Below are positions 14,782 to 22,285 of a stretch of 23,335 bases of DNA, in pieces (position 1 is the first letter of the stretch; the number at the start of each line of letters is the position of its first letter). The notes beneath the pieces are model-generated. The model made no database searches, was not told the DNA's origin, and worked only from the letters and a program-made list of their open reading frames with translations. The stretch comes from CAITNM01 sp037138055 (GTDB taxonomy: Bacteria; Pseudomonadota; Alphaproteobacteria; Paracaedibacterales; CAITNM01). Location: the NCBI GenBank assembly GCA_037138055.1, contig JBAXJB010000024.1:1-23335 (forward strand), given 5' to 3'. Made by a program: the position numbers and the translations under genes.

Positions 14782-16157
14782 AAACACGTACAGAACATGA
14801 TTCTATGGGGCCAGTGGAAGTTCCAAATGATGCTTACTGGGGAGCTCAAACTGAGCGCTCTCGGCACAATTTCAAAATTGGCAACCACAAAATGCCTTCC
14901 ATTTTTATTAAGGCATTTGCTATTTTAAAGCGCTGTGCTGCACAAACTAATTTTTCACTTAAAAAAATAGATGAAAACTTAACAAAAGCTATTGTGCAAG
15001 CTTGCGACGAAATTATTGATGAAAAATTTGTCGATCACTTTCCCTTAGTTATTTGGCAAACTGGCTCTGGAACCCAAACAAACATGAACCTTAACGAGGT
15101 TATAGCGAACCGTGCAAATGAATTGCTGGGCTCTTCACTAGGCTCAAAACAGCCTGTGCACCCGAATGACCATGTTAACTATGGTCAATCATCGAATGAT
15201 AGTTTTCCAACGGCTATGCATATTGCCACCGTGCTTGCCATATCAAATGACTTAAAACCAACCCTTAGTAATTTGAAAAATGCATTTCATAAAAAAGCCT
15301 GCGAATTTGAAAAATACATAAAAGTCGCCCGCACTCATTTGCAAGATGCTACGCCCATTAAGCTATCTCAAGAATTTTCTGCCTTCGTTATGCAAATTAG
15401 TAATAACATTGATCGCCTTGATTGCGTTATGCCACGACTTTTACAACTGGCTCAAGGTGGCACCGCCGTTGGCACCGGCATTAATTGCCCAGAAGGTTTT
15501 CCCGCTGCTTTTGCTAAGGCTGTTGCAAGCTACACTAAGCTACCTTTTGTTAGTGCCCCTAATAAATTTGAAGCTTTAGCTTGTCACGACACTCTTGTTG
15601 AGGTTTCGGGTGTTTTAAACGTTATCGCTACAAGTTTAATGAAAATTGCTAATGATATTCGTTTTTTGGCTTCTGGACCAAGGTGCGGCCTTGGCGAGCT
15701 TCATTTGCCAGAAAATGAACCAGGTTCTTCAATTATGCCTGGAAAAGTTAACCCCACTCAAGCTGAAGCTATGACTATGGTTTGCTGTCAGGTTATGGGA
15801 AACCATACAACTGTTACCATTGCTGGCAGTCAAGGGCACTTTCAATTGAATGTTTTTAAACCAGTTATCATCCATAATGTGCTTGAATCAATTGAGCTAT
15901 TGGCAGATGCTTGCAACAGCTTTTGTCATAATTGCTTGGAAGGTATCACTGTTAATGCACAAAAACTGAAAGATAATATTGATAAATCCTTAATGCTTGT
16001 AACCGCTCTGAACCCAATTATTGGCTATGACAATGCAGCTAAGATTGCCAAGAAGGCCTTAGAAGATGATATAACTTTAGCTGATGCGGCCGAACAACTA
16101 GGTTTGTTGAGCCATTCAGACTTTGAGAAATATGTAAAACCAGAAGATATGGTTTAA
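14778..16157 (+). CDS. fumC: Fumarate hydratase class II
   Basis: FumC interconverts fumarate and malate in the citric acid cycle; this is the oxygen-stable, Fe-S-free class. The 459-residue protein carries WQTGSGTQTNMNLNEVIANR (94-113), HVNYGQSSNDSFPTA (132-146), catalytic His187 in ARTHLQDA and the family signature GSSIMPGKVNP (316-326). The start overlaps the bcp stop (ATGA), a sign of coupled translation. Only two bases separate it from the next gene. Aspartase shares this fold, but the GSGTQTNMN and EPGSSIMPGKVNPTQ forms favour fumarase. Confidence 0.95.
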   Translation: MKTRTEHDSMGPVEVPNDAYWGAQTERSRHNFKIGNHKMPSIFIKAFAILKRCAAQTNFSLKKIDENLTKAIVQACDEIIDEKFVDHFPLVIWQTGSGTQTNMNLNEVIANRANELLGSSLGSKQPVHPNDHVNYGQSSNDSFPTAMHIATVLAISNDLKPTLSNLKNAFHKKACEFEKYIKVARTHLQDATPIKLSQEFSAFVMQISNNIDRLDCVMPRLLQLAQGGTAVGTGINCPEGFPAAFAKAVASYTKLPFVSAPNKFEALACHDTLVEVSGVLNVIATSLMKIANDIRFLASGPRCGLGELHLPENEPGSSIMPGKVNPTQAEAMTMVCCQVMGNHTTVTIAGSQGHFQLNVFKPVIIHNVLESIELLADACNSFCHNCLEGITVNAQKLKDNIDKSLMLVTALNPIIGYDNAAKIAKKALEDDITLADAAEQLGLLSHSDFEKYVKPEDMV

Positions 16158-16159
16158 GT

Positions 16160-16888
16160 ATGCGCGAAATCACAGTTGTGGCCTATAACCCTGAATGGCC
16201 AAAAATATTTGCCCAAGAAGCCAAAATTTTAAAAGAAATCTTCGGTGATTTAGCCATCAATATTTACCACAAAGGTAGCACATCAGTGCCCAACCTTATG
16301 GCAAAACCAATCATCGATATTACCATTGAAGTTGAAGATATTTCTAAGGTCAATCAATTGAATGAATCCTTAGCCGAAATTGGGTATAGCCCATTAGGTG
16401 AATGCGGCATGCCACTTAGGCGCTTGTTCGCAAAAGGTGATCCACGCACTCATCACTTGCACGTATGGGACAAAGGACACGATGAAATTGCCAAGGATTT
16501 ATTATTTCGTGACACTTTAATTCATAATGCAGCAGCGCGTATAGCATACGAAAAATTAAAACAAAAACTTGGCGCGCAACATCGGTTTGAACCTGACCAA
16601 TACACCATGGGCAAAGATCGGCTAATTAAAGAAATTTTACGCACTGCAAATTACAATGGTTTATCAATGGTATTTGTTTTGCTAGAAAGCGAAAAACAAG
16701 CCTACAGAAATTTTATGAATGAAGAACCTATTCAAGATAAAAGCCTTGTCATTTCACAAGGTGTAAATTTCATCGGGGCCATTTCATTAAACGAAAATGG
16801 AGCTGTTGATCGTAAAGTTATAACATGTGCCAACGAACAAGCAGAAAAACTTATTGCCCGCTGGCTTGAAACAAGAAATTCGCAGTAG
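16160..16888 (+). CDS. GrpB (UPF0157) nucleotidyltransferase-fold protein with extra C-terminal region
   Basis: This 242-residue protein has GrpB marks in the first 165 residues: VAYNPEWPKIFAQEAKIL, HKGSTSVPNLMAKPIIDI (GSTxVP, then AKPxIDI), a GDPRTHHLHVW segment and LLFRDTLIHNAAARIAYEKLK. The fold is that of nucleotidyltransferases; the cellular role is not established, and in some proteins the domain is joined to dephospho-CoA kinase. Here about 75 residues follow the domain (from NYNGLSMVFVLLESE to the end), which I do not recognise. The last 34 codons are antisense to the ABC-F gene. It is the last member of the ppiD-bcp-fumC run. Confidence 0.85.
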   Translation: MREITVVAYNPEWPKIFAQEAKILKEIFGDLAINIYHKGSTSVPNLMAKPIIDITIEVEDISKVNQLNESLAEIGYSPLGECGMPLRRLFAKGDPRTHHLHVWDKGHDEIAKDLLFRDTLIHNAAARIAYEKLKQKLGAQHRFEPDQYTMGKDRLIKEILRTANYNGLSMVFVLLESEKQAYRNFMNEEPIQDKSLVISQGVNFIGAISLNENGAVDRKVITCANEQAEKLIARWLETRNSQ

Positions 16889-18301
16889 TTTTAATAATTT
16901 CTCTTTCACTAGGTATGTATCATCCAGATTTAATTTTTCTAAAAATCCCTCGTCGTGACACACAATAATAAAGCTGCCTGGATATGCATTGAGAAATTCC
17001 AACAAATGCTCTTTTGTTGATAAATCTAGGTTGTTGGTGATTTCATCTAATATCAAAAGCTTTTGAGTTTTTGCAGCAATTTGCGCAAGGCTTAATCTTA
17101 CTTTTTCTCCCCCTGATAGCTGATGAATTTTTGCATGAACCTCTTCATTTTTACGAAATAAAAAATCATTAAGGTGACGGCGCACTTCAGCATGAGTCCA
17201 TGTCGGAGCTAATTCTGTAATTGTTTCAAGCACTGATTTTTCAGCATCTAGCGTTGCGTAATGTTGATCAAGGTACCCGATATCATTCGGCAGATACCAA
17301 TCACCGGTTTTTATTATGTTTTGATCGCCCAAAATAGCTTTAATAAACGTTGATTTTCCGCTGCCATTATTTCCCTGAAGTGCAATTCTAGCTTTAGCAT
17401 CCAGTGAAAAATTTATGTTTTGAACTATAGTCTCGTTATCTTTATAACCAACTGATCCATCACTTATTGAAACTAAAACACGGTCACTTATATCCGCAGC
17501 TTTTATAGAAAATTTCGGCGTGATGACTTCAGGTAATCGCAAAGATGATAGTTTTTCAAGCAGATCATCTTTTTCATTGTGAATTGCTTTCCTCTTTTTT
17601 CCAGATGTCTCAACAGCACGTCTCGCTTTTTCATCAGAAACAATAGTTGGCCATTTTCTTTCTTGAATTGATTTTTCACCTTTCAAATTGCTTTTTTTAG
17701 CGCGCTCTTGTTCTTTCATTAATGCGTTGTGTACATCTTTTTTCTGCCGATCTAGTCGTGCTAATTCACCTTCAATTGATGCGCGCTGAATGTGAACCTC
17801 ACACATGTAATCATCGTAATTGCCTGTAAAAATATGAACCTTACCGTTATCAATATGCCAAAGTGTATCAATGCAGGTATTTAAAAATTCAACATCATGA
17901 GTGACCACAATTAACGTTCCTGCGTATTGTTTCAACATGCGCATTAATGATTTTCGGTTCTTCCCATCAAGATGATTTGTTGGCTCATCAAGTAGCAAAA
18001 CATTTGGGCTAACACACAGTGCTTGCGTTAACGTCTCATTTAGCCGTTGCCCACCGCTTAAGGTTTCAAATTCATAAATAACTTGCGGAACATACCCAAA
18101 AATAACGTCATTAGAAATATAAATTGATCCGCTACTTGGCTCAACTTGATTAAGCAAAGTTTTTAGTAATGTCGATTTTCCACTGCCATTTTGACCAATA
18201 ATCGCAATGCGATCTCCGTCATGCACATGGGTTGAAAAACCCTCAAAACAAGTTTTGTGGGCAAATGAAATACCAAGCTGATTGATTTGTATTGTCGTCA
18301 T
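16787..18301 (-). CDS. ABC-F family ATPase (ribosome-associated type)
   Basis: This 504-residue protein has two nucleotide-binding domains and no membrane segment. Domain 1 has GQNGSGKST, LSGGQ, VLLLDEPTNHLD and VVTHD; domain 2 has GNNGSGKST, LSGGEKVRLSLA, LLILDEITNNLD and VCHDEGF. A long charged linker (about 165-255, with QERAKKSNLKGEKSIQERKW) joins them, as in ABC-F proteins that act in the ribosomal E site. Domain 1 is compact, with only about 50 residues between Walker A and the signature. Domain 2 has ITNN where most ABC-F proteins have PTNH. Compact ABC-F proteins include antibiotic-resistance factors, but resistance cannot be inferred here. The last 30 or so residues are read antisense to the GrpB-type gene. 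TTCAATAATTGAA (18314-18326) is a palindrome just upstream. Confidence 0.9.
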   Translation of the reverse strand: MTTIQINQLGISFAHKTCFEGFSTHVHDGDRIAIIGQNGSGKSTLLKTLLNQVEPSSGSIYISNDVIFGYVPQVIYEFETLSGGQRLNETLTQALCVSPNVLLLDEPTNHLDGKNRKSLMRMLKQYAGTLIVVTHDVEFLNTCIDTLWHIDNGKVHIFTGNYDDYMCEVHIQRASIEGELARLDRQKKDVHNALMKEQERAKKSNLKGEKSIQERKWPTIVSDEKARRAVETSGKKRKAIHNEKDDLLEKLSSLRLPEVITPKFSIKAADISDRVLVSISDGSVGYKDNETIVQNINFSLDAKARIALQGNNGSGKSTFIKAILGDQNIIKTGDWYLPNDIGYLDQHYATLDAEKSVLETITELAPTWTHAEVRRHLNDFLFRKNEEVHAKIHQLSGGEKVRLSLAQIAAKTQKLLILDEITNNLDLSTKEHLLEFLNAYPGSFIIVCHDEGFLEKLNLDDTYLVKEKLLKLLRISCFKPAGNKFFCLFVGTCYNFTINSSIFV

Positions 18302-18444
18302 AAAATTCTCGTTTCAATAATTGAAAAGCGCTAATTGCGCAGTTACTTAATTTTGAAACGAATAATCCATGACACACATTATGAATAATTTAGATAATTT
18401 AAATATGTGAATTGAAAGTGATTTTGTCAAGAAAGGTAAAAAAG

Positions 18445-19167
18445 CTAAAGAGAAAAGTTCTCGCCTAAATACACGCGCCTAACATCAGGATGATTAATAA
18501 TATGCGCAGGATCACCTTCGGTAAGCACCCGACCTTCCGCAATAATATATGCGCGGTCAACAACGTCTAAGGTTTCACGTACATTATGGTCAGTTATAAG
18601 AATGCCAATGTTATGGTTTTTTAAACGCATAATAATATCTTTAACATCTTGTACTGCAATTGGGTCAATACCAGCTAATGGTTCGTCTAGGAATAAGAAA
18701 TCTGGCTTAATCGCAAGAGAGCGCGCTATTTCAACACGACGTCTTTCACCACCGGAAAGCGCAACAGAAGGGGCTTCTCGTAAATGGGTGATGCCAAATT
18801 CATCAAGCAGTTCTTCTAAGCGTTCTTGCTGATGATCAGGATCCATTTCTACACACTCAAGTGCGGCACGAATATTATCTTCAACATTTAGCCCACGGAA
18901 AATTGAAGCATCTTGTGGCAAATAGCTAATTCCCATTCGTGCTCGTTTATACATAGGCATATCGGTAATATCGTTTTCATCTAAAAAAATACGACCAGAA
19001 TCCGCCATAATTAATCCGGTAATAATAGAAAAAGAAGTTGTTTTTCCTGCTCCATTTGGACCAAGCAAGCCAACAGCTTCACCTGTACTAATGCTAAGGT
19101 CAATGCCTTTCAACACCATACGTTTTTGAAAGGTTTTCGTTAATTTTTGAGCTCTTAGGGTTCTTAT
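18445..19167 (-). CDS. lptB: LPS export ABC transporter ATPase LptB, apparent AUA start
   Basis: LptB powers lipopolysaccharide extraction by LptFGC. Walker A GPNGAGKTT, ISYLPQDASIFRGL, signature LSGGERRRVEIAR, LFLDEPLAGIDP, ITDHNVRETL and the closing RRVYLGENFSL are diagnostic. The first ATG (19119) would cut off the first beta strand. Sixteen codons upstream, ATA (19167-19165) gives RTLRAQKLTKTFQKR, which aligns residue for residue with TLTAKNLAKAYKGR of E. coli LptB, and ATA falls at Met1. AAGGA lies 8 bases before it, inside the last codons of lptA. No in-frame ATG, GTG or TTG exists between the upstream TAG and 19119. With this start the length is 240, the usual size. A substitution error at this base is the alternative. 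Confidence 0.93.
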   Translation of the reverse strand: MRTLRAQKLTKTFQKRMVLKGIDLSISTGEAVGLLGPNGAGKTTSFSIITGLIMADSGRIFLDENDITDMPMYKRARMGISYLPQDASIFRGLNVEDNIRAALECVEMDPDHQQERLEELLDEFGITHLREAPSVALSGGERRRVEIARSLAIKPDFLFLDEPLAGIDPIAVQDVKDIIMRLKNHNIGILITDHNVRETLDVVDRAYIIAEGRVLTEGDPAHIINHPDVRRVYLGENFSL

Positions 19168-19171
19168 GTTC

Positions 19172-19654
19172 TTATTCCTTCTTCTTTGGATACACTATGC
19201 ATGTAACCTGATCTTCCTGACTTGCTTGCATTGTAAAAACATGCGTCGCAATGTCAAGGGTAGCTTCTGTTCCATGCACTTCATTTTTTTCTTGAATAAG
19301 CGTTACATCATCCCCTGTGCAAACTGCATGATTAGCATTAAAATCGTGCACACATTGGGTTGCAAGCAGTTTGGTTTCAGCATAATCAATCTCAACCTTT
19401 CCTTCGGCTTTAGCTGTTGTTAAGTTGCCTTTATCATCAAATTCAGCATGAAGATTTTCAGCTTTTAAAGTCACCATAGAACCTTTAACAAGGTAAGTCA
19501 GTATCACGTTACCATTTGCATCAGCATGTTGATGCGATGTGTCATACTGCATATTATCAGCATTAATTTTAATATCGTTTGCAGGGTCTTTTTTTTGTGG
19601 CTCTGCAGCAATGCACACACTTACGGATAAGGCTAATATAAAATATCGTTTCAC
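19172..19654 (-). CDS. lptA: LptA/OstA-type LPS transport protein
   Basis: LptA forms the periplasmic bridge that carries lipopolysaccharide to the outer membrane. The OstA-like pattern is clear: INADNMQYDTSHQHADANGNV, a strand pair with MVTLKAENLHAEFDDKGNLTTAKAEGKVEI, and a C-terminal continuation ending PKKKE. GTG 19654 gives 160 residues with a compact signal peptide (KRYFILALSVSVCIA, then AEP). TTG 19720, which overlaps the tonB stop (TTGA), would add 22 residues before it and remains possible; neither has a good Shine-Dalgarno. LptB follows after 4 bases. LptC, usually just upstream of lptA, is absent; a TonB-type gene takes its place. Confidence 0.85.
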   Translation of the reverse strand: MKRYFILALSVSVCIAAEPQKKDPANDIKINADNMQYDTSHQHADANGNVILTYLVKGSMVTLKAENLHAEFDDKGNLTTAKAEGKVEIDYAETKLLATQCVHDFNANHAVCTGDDVTLIQEKNEVHGTEATLDIATHVFTMQASQEDQVTCIVYPKKKE

Positions 19655-19716
19655 AACAGTTTGAAAGACGGCGTTCTTTTCATAGTGTACCTGGAAATTT
19701 GGGGTTTTCAACTCTA

Positions 19717-20211
19717 TCAATCCAACTGAAATGAAATAGGAATTTCAAACGATGCTTCTTTGCCATTAACATTGAATGTCCACTGCTTCATTGTTTTAAG
19801 AAGTTCTTCTTCGAACAGAGCTTTGTCTCCTTTGATGGCTACCACTTTAACATCCTCAACAACTCCTGCAGAGCTTACCAAAAGCTTTACTGAAAAGCTG
19901 CCTTCTTTCCCATTTTCTTTGGCATAAGCTGGATATGCCGGTGAGGGATTATAAATAACAATCGGTGCAGAAGCAGCATTTTCAATAGTTGCATGATTAA
20001 CAACGGAAGATTTATTTGCGCGCGCATTAATAGATGTTTTCTTAAGCGGGACAGAAACCTTTTCATTTGTTCCTTTTGGTGACGTAAGCAACGTTACCGA
20101 AAATATTTGCGGTATTTGCTTATCAGTGCATTGAATGTATTGCCCAATAGACAAAGCAAGCAGTCCATGAACACAAACCGAACCTATAAACAAGTAACGC
20201 ATTTTTACCAT
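19717..20211 (-). CDS. tonB: Short TonB-type energy transducer
   Basis: TonB proteins couple the inner-membrane proton gradient to outer-membrane receptors. The 164-residue chain has an N-terminal anchor (about 4-22, YLFIGSVCVHGLLALSIG), a short periplasmic linker with few prolines (about 40-85) and a C-terminal TonB domain: NPSPAYPAYAKENGKEGSFSV, SSAGVVEDVKVV, then LLKTMKQWTFN. The missing long Pro-rich spacer makes it shorter than typical TonB (about 240). ATG 20211 overlaps the receptor gene by 7 bases (ATGGTAA). No exbB or exbD is seen in the window. Its position after a TonB-dependent receptor under a B12 riboswitch suggests dedication to that receptor. Confidence 0.88.
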   Translation of the reverse strand: MVKMRYLFIGSVCVHGLLALSIGQYIQCTDKQIPQIFSVTLLTSPKGTNEKVSVPLKKTSINARANKSSVVNHATIENAASAPIVIYNPSPAYPAYAKENGKEGSFSVKLLVSSAGVVEDVKVVAIKGDKALFEEELLKTMKQWTFNVNGKEASFEIPISFQLD

Positions 20212-21968
20212 GTGATGCTTATCCCTGTGTTAATTTGGAATCCAGGATTTCTGTATCCATGCGGGCTTTCTATTTTTCTGTTTAGTGCATTTTCAACTGC
20301 CACAAACCACGTAGCACTCTCTTTAAACTTATATTGAAAATCTCCAAAAAATACTGGGTAGCCACCTCTTTTAATTAGCGAAGACGTTTCCTCAAAATCT
20401 GGTTGAGTTTGACTTCCTGTATAACGCCAACCAACACTTGTTGTGATGTCATCTCTTGTATAAAAAACTTGACCATTTGCAGTGACTTTTGGAATATTCA
20501 TGAGCGTCTTTTTCGGCTTAAAGCTATGCGATTCAGCATACATACACGACAATTGCGTTCCCCAAGAACCAATTTGGTTTTTCCAACCAAGCTCAAACCC
20601 CTTTTGGCGAGACCGATTAAGATTAACGTATCTATCGTTTTTGTAATCAATTTGTTGTTTATGATCAGTTCTAAAAACAAGCACGCTAAATGTTCCCACA
20701 TTCGTTTTTTGAGCAACACCTAAATTACCACCATAAGCCGTTTCATGTTTCAAATTCTTATTGCCATTCTTTTTATCATTCAGCATATATAAATTAGGTA
20801 ATTGAAATCCTGTACCAATATGAGCTGAAAATTCAGTATCATCATGGGTTTTTAACAAACTTGAACTAAATGCGTAGGCAGAATTGAAATGATTTGCTTT
20901 ATGAATACGTGCCCAATTTTTCCACTGAATTGTGTCTTGGTTTAAATGAATTCCTTGAGCAAAAGCATATTCATTGTTCTTCTGTAACTTGTCTTCAGTA
21001 GGATTTAAAACGCTGCGGTGTTGCTCTACAACTGGTTCAAAAATCAGCGAATCAGATTTTATCTTGGTGCCAATTTTGACTTTTGTGTTTTGCAAAACTC
21101 CAGAAGAACCATTTGTTTGATGTGGTGAAAAATCTTGCCTTATAACTTTAGCATGCAAAAATTTCAAATAAGGCTGAAATTTTTCTGCTTTGCTTTCAAG
21201 CTCAACGGCATAAAGCTGTAGTGTTCTCTTTGATCTAGAATCATAAGGACTCGCTAAATATATATTGCTTCCTGTGGACCCAGACTTAATAAGACCAACT
21301 TGCATAGCAGTTTTTGCGTGATGATTTTCAAACCCGAACTGATTCAAGAAATATTTCTTTTCTGTTTCAGGACTTTTTTCAGTTGGATACTTAGCCTGAT
21401 ACCTTTTTGGTATGGAATTTTTCCCATGAAAATTACTGCTTTCTATGTGTTGTTGAATGGAAAATCCATCGGCCTTTTGGTTCCACCATAAGCGACCAGA
21501 TTTGGCATAATTTCCCCCACTAAATTTTAATCCGCCATTTTGACCCTCTGGCATAGAAAATGGAATAACATTAACCACACCGCCAATAGCGCCGTTTCCA
21601 TATTCAGCGCAGTGTATGCCTTTTACAACTTCAACCTTTCCTGTTGAAAGCGGAATAAATGCAGCATCCGTTTCTGTTTCACTAATGCTAAGACTGGACC
21701 AAAGCATTTTAGTGTATTTTGAAGCTGACCCTTGAATGCTTATGGTAGTTAGTTGCCCAGGGTTACCATTTGTTGTGGTTGTAACACCTGGCACATTCTT
21801 GATTTGTTGCTCTTCAAAACCACTTGTTGCCGAGCCAGATGTTAATGCTTCTATAAACTGCCATTTAGGCATGCATGTCTCTTTTTTTGATCTTACCACA
21901 ATAGGTGCCAACACTACGGTTGATGCATGCAACGATGCCGCAAAAATAATACATAAAAATAAGCGCAA
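20205..21968 (-). CDS. TonB-dependent outer-membrane receptor, BtuB-like (cobalamin)
   Basis: This is a 587-residue receptor with a signal peptide (MRLFLCIIFAASLHA), a TonB-box-like APIVVRS at about 21-27, a plug domain (NVPGVTTTTNGNPGQLTTISIQG, KVEVVKG, YGNGAIGGVVNVI) and a 22-strand-type barrel to the end (VAVENALNRK, a typical last-strands motif, and terminal Trp). The start is TTG 21968: GGAGG (21980-21976) is 7 bases upstream, and this start places the signal peptide at the N-terminus. GTG 21992 would lie before the Shine-Dalgarno. The cobalamin riboswitch upstream makes a corrinoid the likely ligand; the sequence alone would not fix the substrate. It heads receptor-tonB-lptA-lptB. Confidence 0.92.
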   Translation of the reverse strand: MRLFLCIIFAASLHASTVVLAPIVVRSKKETCMPKWQFIEALTSGSATSGFEEQQIKNVPGVTTTTNGNPGQLTTISIQGSASKYTKMLWSSLSISETETDAAFIPLSTGKVEVVKGIHCAEYGNGAIGGVVNVIPFSMPEGQNGGLKFSGGNYAKSGRLWWNQKADGFSIQQHIESSNFHGKNSIPKRYQAKYPTEKSPETEKKYFLNQFGFENHHAKTAMQVGLIKSGSTGSNIYLASPYDSRSKRTLQLYAVELESKAEKFQPYLKFLHAKVIRQDFSPHQTNGSSGVLQNTKVKIGTKIKSDSLIFEPVVEQHRSVLNPTEDKLQKNNEYAFAQGIHLNQDTIQWKNWARIHKANHFNSAYAFSSSLLKTHDDTEFSAHIGTGFQLPNLYMLNDKKNGNKNLKHETAYGGNLGVAQKTNVGTFSVLVFRTDHKQQIDYKNDRYVNLNRSRQKGFELGWKNQIGSWGTQLSCMYAESHSFKPKKTLMNIPKVTANGQVFYTRDDITTSVGWRYTGSQTQPDFEETSSLIKRGGYPVFFGDFQYKFKESATWFVAVENALNRKIESPHGYRNPGFQINTGISITW

Positions 21969-22058
21969 TGAATTGCCTCCACAGGTTCGCACAATATAAG
22001 CGCGTCACCCATGGGCTACCCTTCTGATCTCTCCCCGAAATCTAGAAAAAGTGACACT

Positions 22059-22201
22059 CTTTTTGCCGGTCTCCTGGCTGGTTGTTCATAGCGACATTTT
22101 CACCTTCCCAGATTGCTCTAGTGGCACAAAATAAAATGCGCTCCCAACGTACAGTTGCGGGGGCAGCTTCGGATTTTAACCGAATTCCCGAACACAAAAA
22201 G
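22059..22201 (-). promoter_or_regulatory. Cobalamin riboswitch
   Basis: Read on the minus strand, the element shows GGGAATTCGGTTAAAATCCG, AGCTGCCCCCGCAACTGTA, GGGAGCG, GCCACTAGAG, GGGAAGG and the B12 box AGCCAGGAGACCGGC (22079-22065), in family order. CTTTTTG (22201-22195) and CAAAAAG (22065-22059) pair as P1 and define the edges. B12 binding normally lowers expression of the uptake gene downstream, here the receptor at 20205-21968. About 90 bases separate the aptamer from the TTG start. They hold an AT-only hairpin sharing the 3' strand of P1 (AAAAAG with CTTTTT, 22051-22046) and a CCCATGGG palindrome, so the control mode is unresolved. Confidence 0.96.
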
Positions 22202-22210
22202 TTCTTCAAC

Positions 22211-22237
22211 TTTATATAGAAAAAAAGTGACCGTCAA
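22211..22237 (-). promoter_or_regulatory. Candidate promoter for the riboswitch transcript
   Basis: On the minus strand TTGACG (22237-22232) is followed after 15 bases by TATAAA (22216-22211). The spacing is short. The -35 box lies within the terminator hairpin of the neighbouring gene, so the two signals share sequence. Transcription would start just before the aptamer. Confidence 0.35.
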
Positions 22238-22249
22238 ACGATCACTTTT
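22219..22249 (-). terminator. Intrinsic terminator of the secreted-protein gene at 22286-23179
   Basis: Read on the minus strand, AAAAGTGA and TCACTTTT arms (22249-22242 and 22230-22223) enclose an 11-base loop and are followed by T residues. It separates the secreted-protein gene from the riboswitch operon. Confidence 0.75.
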
Positions 22250-22285
22250 CGATAAAATTATTCGGTCAGAAAATTAAAAAATTTT

